DNA of 64,000 nucleotides from the NCBI RefSeq assembly GCF_014196295.1, contig NZ_JACIDK010000003.1, positions 62,001 through 126,000 of the forward strand. The letters run 5' to 3'. The position numbers were made by a program, and so were the translations under genes. Numbering within the stretch: position 1 is the stretch's first letter; each line of letters begins with the position of its first letter. Shown piece by piece: positions 61,508 to 64,000 of the stretch. This stretch comes from Phenylobacterium haematophilum (GTDB lineage Bacteria; Pseudomonadota; Alphaproteobacteria; Caulobacterales; Caulobacteraceae). The notes below the pieces were generated by a model. That model saw only the letters and a list, made by a program, of their open reading frames with translations. It had not been told where the DNA came from and made no database searches.

Positions 61508-62118
61508 GCGACGACGAAGACCGCAAGAACGCGGAACACAAGGCCGCCATGCAGGCGCTCAAGGCCGAGCGCGACGCGATGATGGCCGAGAAGACCGATG
61601 CGCCGGGCCTGCTGCTGGTCCACACCGGTGACGGCAAGGGCAAGTCCACCGCCGCTTTCGGCATGGTCGCCCGCGCCCTCGGCTGGAACCAGAAGATCGG
61701 GATCGTCCAGTACATTAAGGGCAAGTGGATCACCGGCGAGCGCCAGTTCTACAAGCGCTTCCCGGAGAGCGTCCGCTACGAGATCATGGGCCAGGGCTTC
61801 ACCTGGGACACCCAGGACCGCGCCCGCGACATCGAGGCTGCCGAGGCCGCGTGGGCGACCTCGCTGGAGATGCTGCACGACCCGGAACTCGACCTCGTCA
61901 TCCTCGACGAGCTGAATATCGCCCTGCGCTACGACTATCTCGACATCGCCAAGGTGGTCGCCGATCTCCAGGCTCGCCCGCGCGACAAGCACGTGGTTGT
62001 CACCGGTCGCAACGCCAAGCCCGAACTGATCGCGATCGCCGACCTCGTCACCGAGATGACCCTGGTCAAGCATCCGTTCGACCAGGGCATCAAGGCCCAG
62101 CGGGGCGTCGACTTTTGA
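61504..62118 (+). CDS. cobO: Cob(I)yrinic acid a,c-diamide adenosyltransferase
   Basis: 204 residues, the usual length of CobO/BtuR. LLLVHTGDGKGKSTAAFGMVARALGW is the P-loop, followed by IGIVQYIKGKWITGERQFY, FTWDTQDRARDIEAAEAAW and LVILDELNIALRYDYLD, all diagnostic. It adds the 5'-deoxyadenosyl group of ATP to cobalt(I) corrinoids. The start overlaps the cobC stop (ATGA). Confidence 0.96.
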   Translation: MSDDEDRKNAEHKAAMQALKAERDAMMAEKTDAPGLLLVHTGDGKGKSTAAFGMVARALGWNQKIGIVQYIKGKWITGERQFYKRFPESVRYEIMGQGFTWDTQDRARDIEAAEAAWATSLEMLHDPELDLVILDELNIALRYDYLDIAKVVADLQARPRDKHVVVTGRNAKPELIAIADLVTEMTLVKHPFDQGIKAQRGVDF

Positions 62119-62123
62119 GCTGG

Positions 62124-62978
62124 ATGCTCACCCGGCGCTCGGCGCTCGCCGCGGGCGCCGTGGTGGGCCTTTCCGGGGCCTCGCCGGTCCGCGCGCCGCG
62201 GCGCGTGGTCTCGCTCAATCCCTGCCTGGACGTGATCCTCGTCCACGTGGCCGACCGCGCCCAGATCGCCGCGATCAGCCACTACTCGCACGAGCCGAGC
62301 TCCTCCAGCATCGGCCCGGCCGGCGCGACCTATCCCTTCACCTATGAGAGCGCCGAGGAGGTGCTGTCCCTGCGGCCCGACCTGGTGCTGACCGGCCGCC
62401 ACTCCTCGCCCGCCACTCGCGCGGCGCTGAAACGTCTCGGCATCCCGGCCGAGCTGTTCGCGGTGCCCAACTCGGTCGAGGAGAGTCTTGGTCAGGTCCG
62501 ACAGGTGGCGCGCGCCGTGCATCGCCCCGAACGCGGCGAAGCCGTGATCGCCCAAGTCCGCGCCGCGCTGGCCGCCGCCGCGCCGCGGCACGGAACCCCG
62601 CGCCTCTCCGCGATCACCTACCAGGCCGGCGGCTTCGCCACCGCGCCAGGGACGATGATGGACGAGATGATGCGCCGCTGCGGCCTCGACAACGCCGCCG
62701 CCCGCTACGGCCTTAAGCGCACCGGCAACATCCCGCTTGAACTGCTGGTCGCCGATCCGCCCGACGTCCTGCTGGCCGGCGAGGCCGAGCCCGGCGCCCC
62801 GACCTGGGCAGACCGCGTCCTGACCCATCCCGCCCTCTCACGGGTCGCCGGGCGCATGCACCGCGCGACCTTTCCCCAGCAGCTGACCTTCTGCGGCGGC
62901 CCGGTGCTGATCCAGACCGCCCGCATGCTCGCCAAGGCCCGCGAAGACGCCCTGGCCCGACGCGGAGCCCGCGCATGA
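62124..62978 (+). CDS. btuF: Cobalamin ABC transporter substrate-binding protein (BtuF-like)
   Basis: 284 residues from ATG 62124; a TTG at 62115 overlapping the cobO stop would add three residues. The N-terminus LTRRSALAAGAVVGLSGAS has a twin-arginine signal look. PRRVVSLNPCLDVILVHVADRAQIAAIS is the periplasmic binding protein class III start, EEVLSLRPDLVLTGRHSS is typical of BtuF/FhuD-type proteins, and TFPQQLTFCGGPVLIQTARML is the C-terminal motif of B12-associated members. It would bind corrinoid or cobinamide and deliver it to the permease at 63151. A metal-chelate substrate is the alternative. Confidence 0.85.
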   Translation: MLTRRSALAAGAVVGLSGASPVRAPRRVVSLNPCLDVILVHVADRAQIAAISHYSHEPSSSSIGPAGATYPFTYESAEEVLSLRPDLVLTGRHSSPATRAALKRLGIPAELFAVPNSVEESLGQVRQVARAVHRPERGEAVIAQVRAALAAAAPRHGTPRLSAITYQAGGFATAPGTMMDEMMRRCGLDNAAARYGLKRTGNIPLELLVADPPDVLLAGEAEPGAPTWADRVLTHPALSRVAGRMHRATFPQQLTFCGGPVLIQTARMLAKAREDALARRGARA

Positions 62979-62989
62979 TGTCAACCGAC

Positions 62990-63147
62990 CAGCACTCCTT
63001 CTCCCCTCGCGGGAGAAGGTGGCCCCGCGCAGCGGAGTCGGATGAGGGGGCGGGGACTTTCCGCCGCCTCATATCGGCGAGGCTGCCTTCCCCTCATCCG
63101 TCAGGCTTCGCCTGCCACCTTCTCCCGCAAGGGGGGAAGGGCGACCG
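62990..63147. repeat. Intergenic palindromic repeat element between btuF and btuC
   Basis: The left part, CTTCTCCC followed by TCGCGGGAGAAGGTGG and GGATGAGGGG, is mirrored on the right by CCCCTCATCC, then CCACCTTCTCCCGC. The two halves are inverted copies flanking a ~30-base centre. The same plan occurs after phoB at 40351. It interrupts the otherwise continuous B12 operon and could attenuate or stabilise the message. Confidence 0.7.
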
Positions 63148-63150
63148 AGC

Positions 63151-64000
63151 ATGCGCATGAGCAAGAGACGCACGACCCTCCTCGTCCTCGGCGTTCTGCT
63201 GGTGCTGCTGTCCGCGGTCAGCATGGCCGCCGGCCGCGTCTGGGTGCCGCTCGCCGACTGGCTGAACCCCGGCGATCCACCCTGGTCGATCATCTTCGAG
63301 CTTCGGCTGCCGCGGACCATCCTGGCGATCGTCGTCGGCGCGGCGCTCGGCATGGCCGGCGCCGCCATGCAGGGCTACACCCGCAACCCGCTGGCCGATC
63401 CCGGCGCGCTCGGCGTCTCGTCGATGGGCGCGCTCGGCGCGGTGCTGACGCTCTATCTGGGCGCCGGCGCGGCCGAGCCCTGGGTGATCACCTCGTTCGC
63501 CATGCTCGGCGCCCTGGTCGCGGTGTTCCTGCTGCTGGCGCTGTCGGGCCGCGCCTCCAGCATCGTCACCTTCGTGCTGGCCGGGGTGATCCTGCAGACC
63601 ATGGCGGGCGCCGGCGTCGCCCTGGCCCTCAGTCTCGCCCCCAATCCATGGGCCGTGAACGAGATCGTCAACTGGCTGATGGGCTCGCTGGCGGACCGCA
63701 GCATGCCCGAGGTGCAGACCGCCCTGCCGCTGATCGCCGTCGGCTGCGGCCTGCTGCTGATGACCGGCCGCAGCCTCGACGCCCTGACCCTGGGCGAGAC
63801 CGGCGCACGCTCGCTGGGCGTCAACATGACCGCCGTCCGCTGGATGCTGGCGCTCGGCGTGGCGCTGACCGCCGGCGCCAGCGTCGCCGTGACCGGCGTC
63901 ATCGGCTTCGTCGGCCTGATCGTGCCGCACCTGCTGCGGCCCCTCGTCGGCGCCCGGCCGGGCGGCCTGCTCTGGCCTAGCGCGCTCGGCGGCGCGGTGC
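63151..64000 (+). CDS. btuC: Cobalamin/iron-chelate ABC transporter permease (BtuC/FecCD family, partial)
   Basis: 283 residues before the window ends, with about 50 missing. ATG 63151 has GGAAGG about ten bases upstream; ATG 63157 is an alternative. LRLPRTILAIVVGAALGMAGAAMQGYTRNPLADPGALGVSSMGALGAVL is the FecCD/BtuC signature (given here in outline over residues ~52-100), and VTGVIGFVGLIVPHLLRPLVG is the conserved coupling segment. Many hydrophobic helices are visible. It would form the inner-membrane channel for the BtuF-like protein. The ATPase gene should follow outside the window. Confidence 0.88.
   Translation, partial: MRMSKRRTTLLVLGVLLVLLSAVSMAAGRVWVPLADWLNPGDPPWSIIFELRLPRTILAIVVGAALGMAGAAMQGYTRNPLADPGALGVSSMGALGAVLTLYLGAGAAEPWVITSFAMLGALVAVFLLLALSGRASSIVTFVLAGVILQTMAGAGVALALSLAPNPWAVNEIVNWLMGSLADRSMPEVQTALPLIAVGCGLLLMTGRSLDALTLGETGARSLGVNMTAVRWMLALGVALTAGASVAVTGVIGFVGLIVPHLLRPLVGARPGGLLWPSALGGAV

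Overview
The window is a GC-rich alphaproteobacterial chromosome segment, most likely Caulobacteraceae (Caulobacter/Phenylobacterium-like). This rests on a type I secretion system beside a surface-polysaccharide locus, a phoR/pst/phoU/phoB locus, several TonB-dependent receptors, a PEPxxWA-CTERM protein, and paired palindromic intergenic repeats. The species call is inference. I saw no rRNA, insertion sequence, integrase or CRISPR array.

Layout. (1) About 1-11.9 kb holds a surface-glycan block: a partial GHMP (heptose) kinase, a lipoprotein, and divergent glycosyltransferase operons. Three proteins here carry the same ~38-residue repeat: a GT2-WbsX fusion, a GT4-like enzyme, and a protein with no catalytic domain. 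A sulfotransferase-like protein and a DUF6270-like protein complete the block. (2) 12.1-17.1 kb holds a type I secretion ABC transporter and membrane fusion protein, then their probable substrate, a 555-residue RTX protein. (3) 17.4-25.6 kb holds an M23 lipoprotein, a second sulfotransferase and a seven-gene operon. That operon encodes CDP-glucose formation and 4,6-dehydration, C-methylation, epimerisation and reduction, consistent with a branched CDP-6-deoxyhexose, plus an FkbM methyltransferase and an acetyltransferase. (4) 25.5-28.3 kb holds a TPR-SPINDLY (GT41) glycosyltransferase of visibly lower GC and a SemiSWEET transporter. (5) 28.3-40.3 kb is a phosphate/anion region: a sulfate-type binding protein, an OprP-like porin, phoR, a TonB-dependent receptor that splits phoR from pstCAB-phoU-phoB, and two Pho-box-like sites. 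(6) 40.5-42.1 kb holds an HD-domain protein, a PEPxxWA-CTERM protein and tRNA-Gly(CCC). (7) 42.2-57.6 kb is a natural-product cluster: a phosphopantetheinyl transferase, an NRPS whose adenylation domain is split by a luciferase-like monooxygenase and which starts with a formyltransferase, a giant PKS-NRPS with terminal thioesterase, and an alpha/beta hydrolase. (8) 57.8-64 kb is a cobalamin block: cobU, then a B12 riboswitch ahead of btuB, cobC, cobO, a BtuF-like protein and a BtuC-like permease cut by the window end.

How the parts fit. Blocks 1-4 look like a cell-surface assembly locus that makes nucleotide sugars, builds and sulfates or acylates a glycan, and exports an RTX surface protein. 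Whether the glycan anchors or decorates the RTX protein is not shown by sequence. Block 5 is the phosphate-starvation circuit. Block 7 should make a formylated peptide-polyketide of unknown structure. Block 8 is B12-repressed corrinoid uptake and salvage. The most unusual elements are the shared repeat module in the glycosyltransferase block and the monooxygenase-interrupted adenylation domain.
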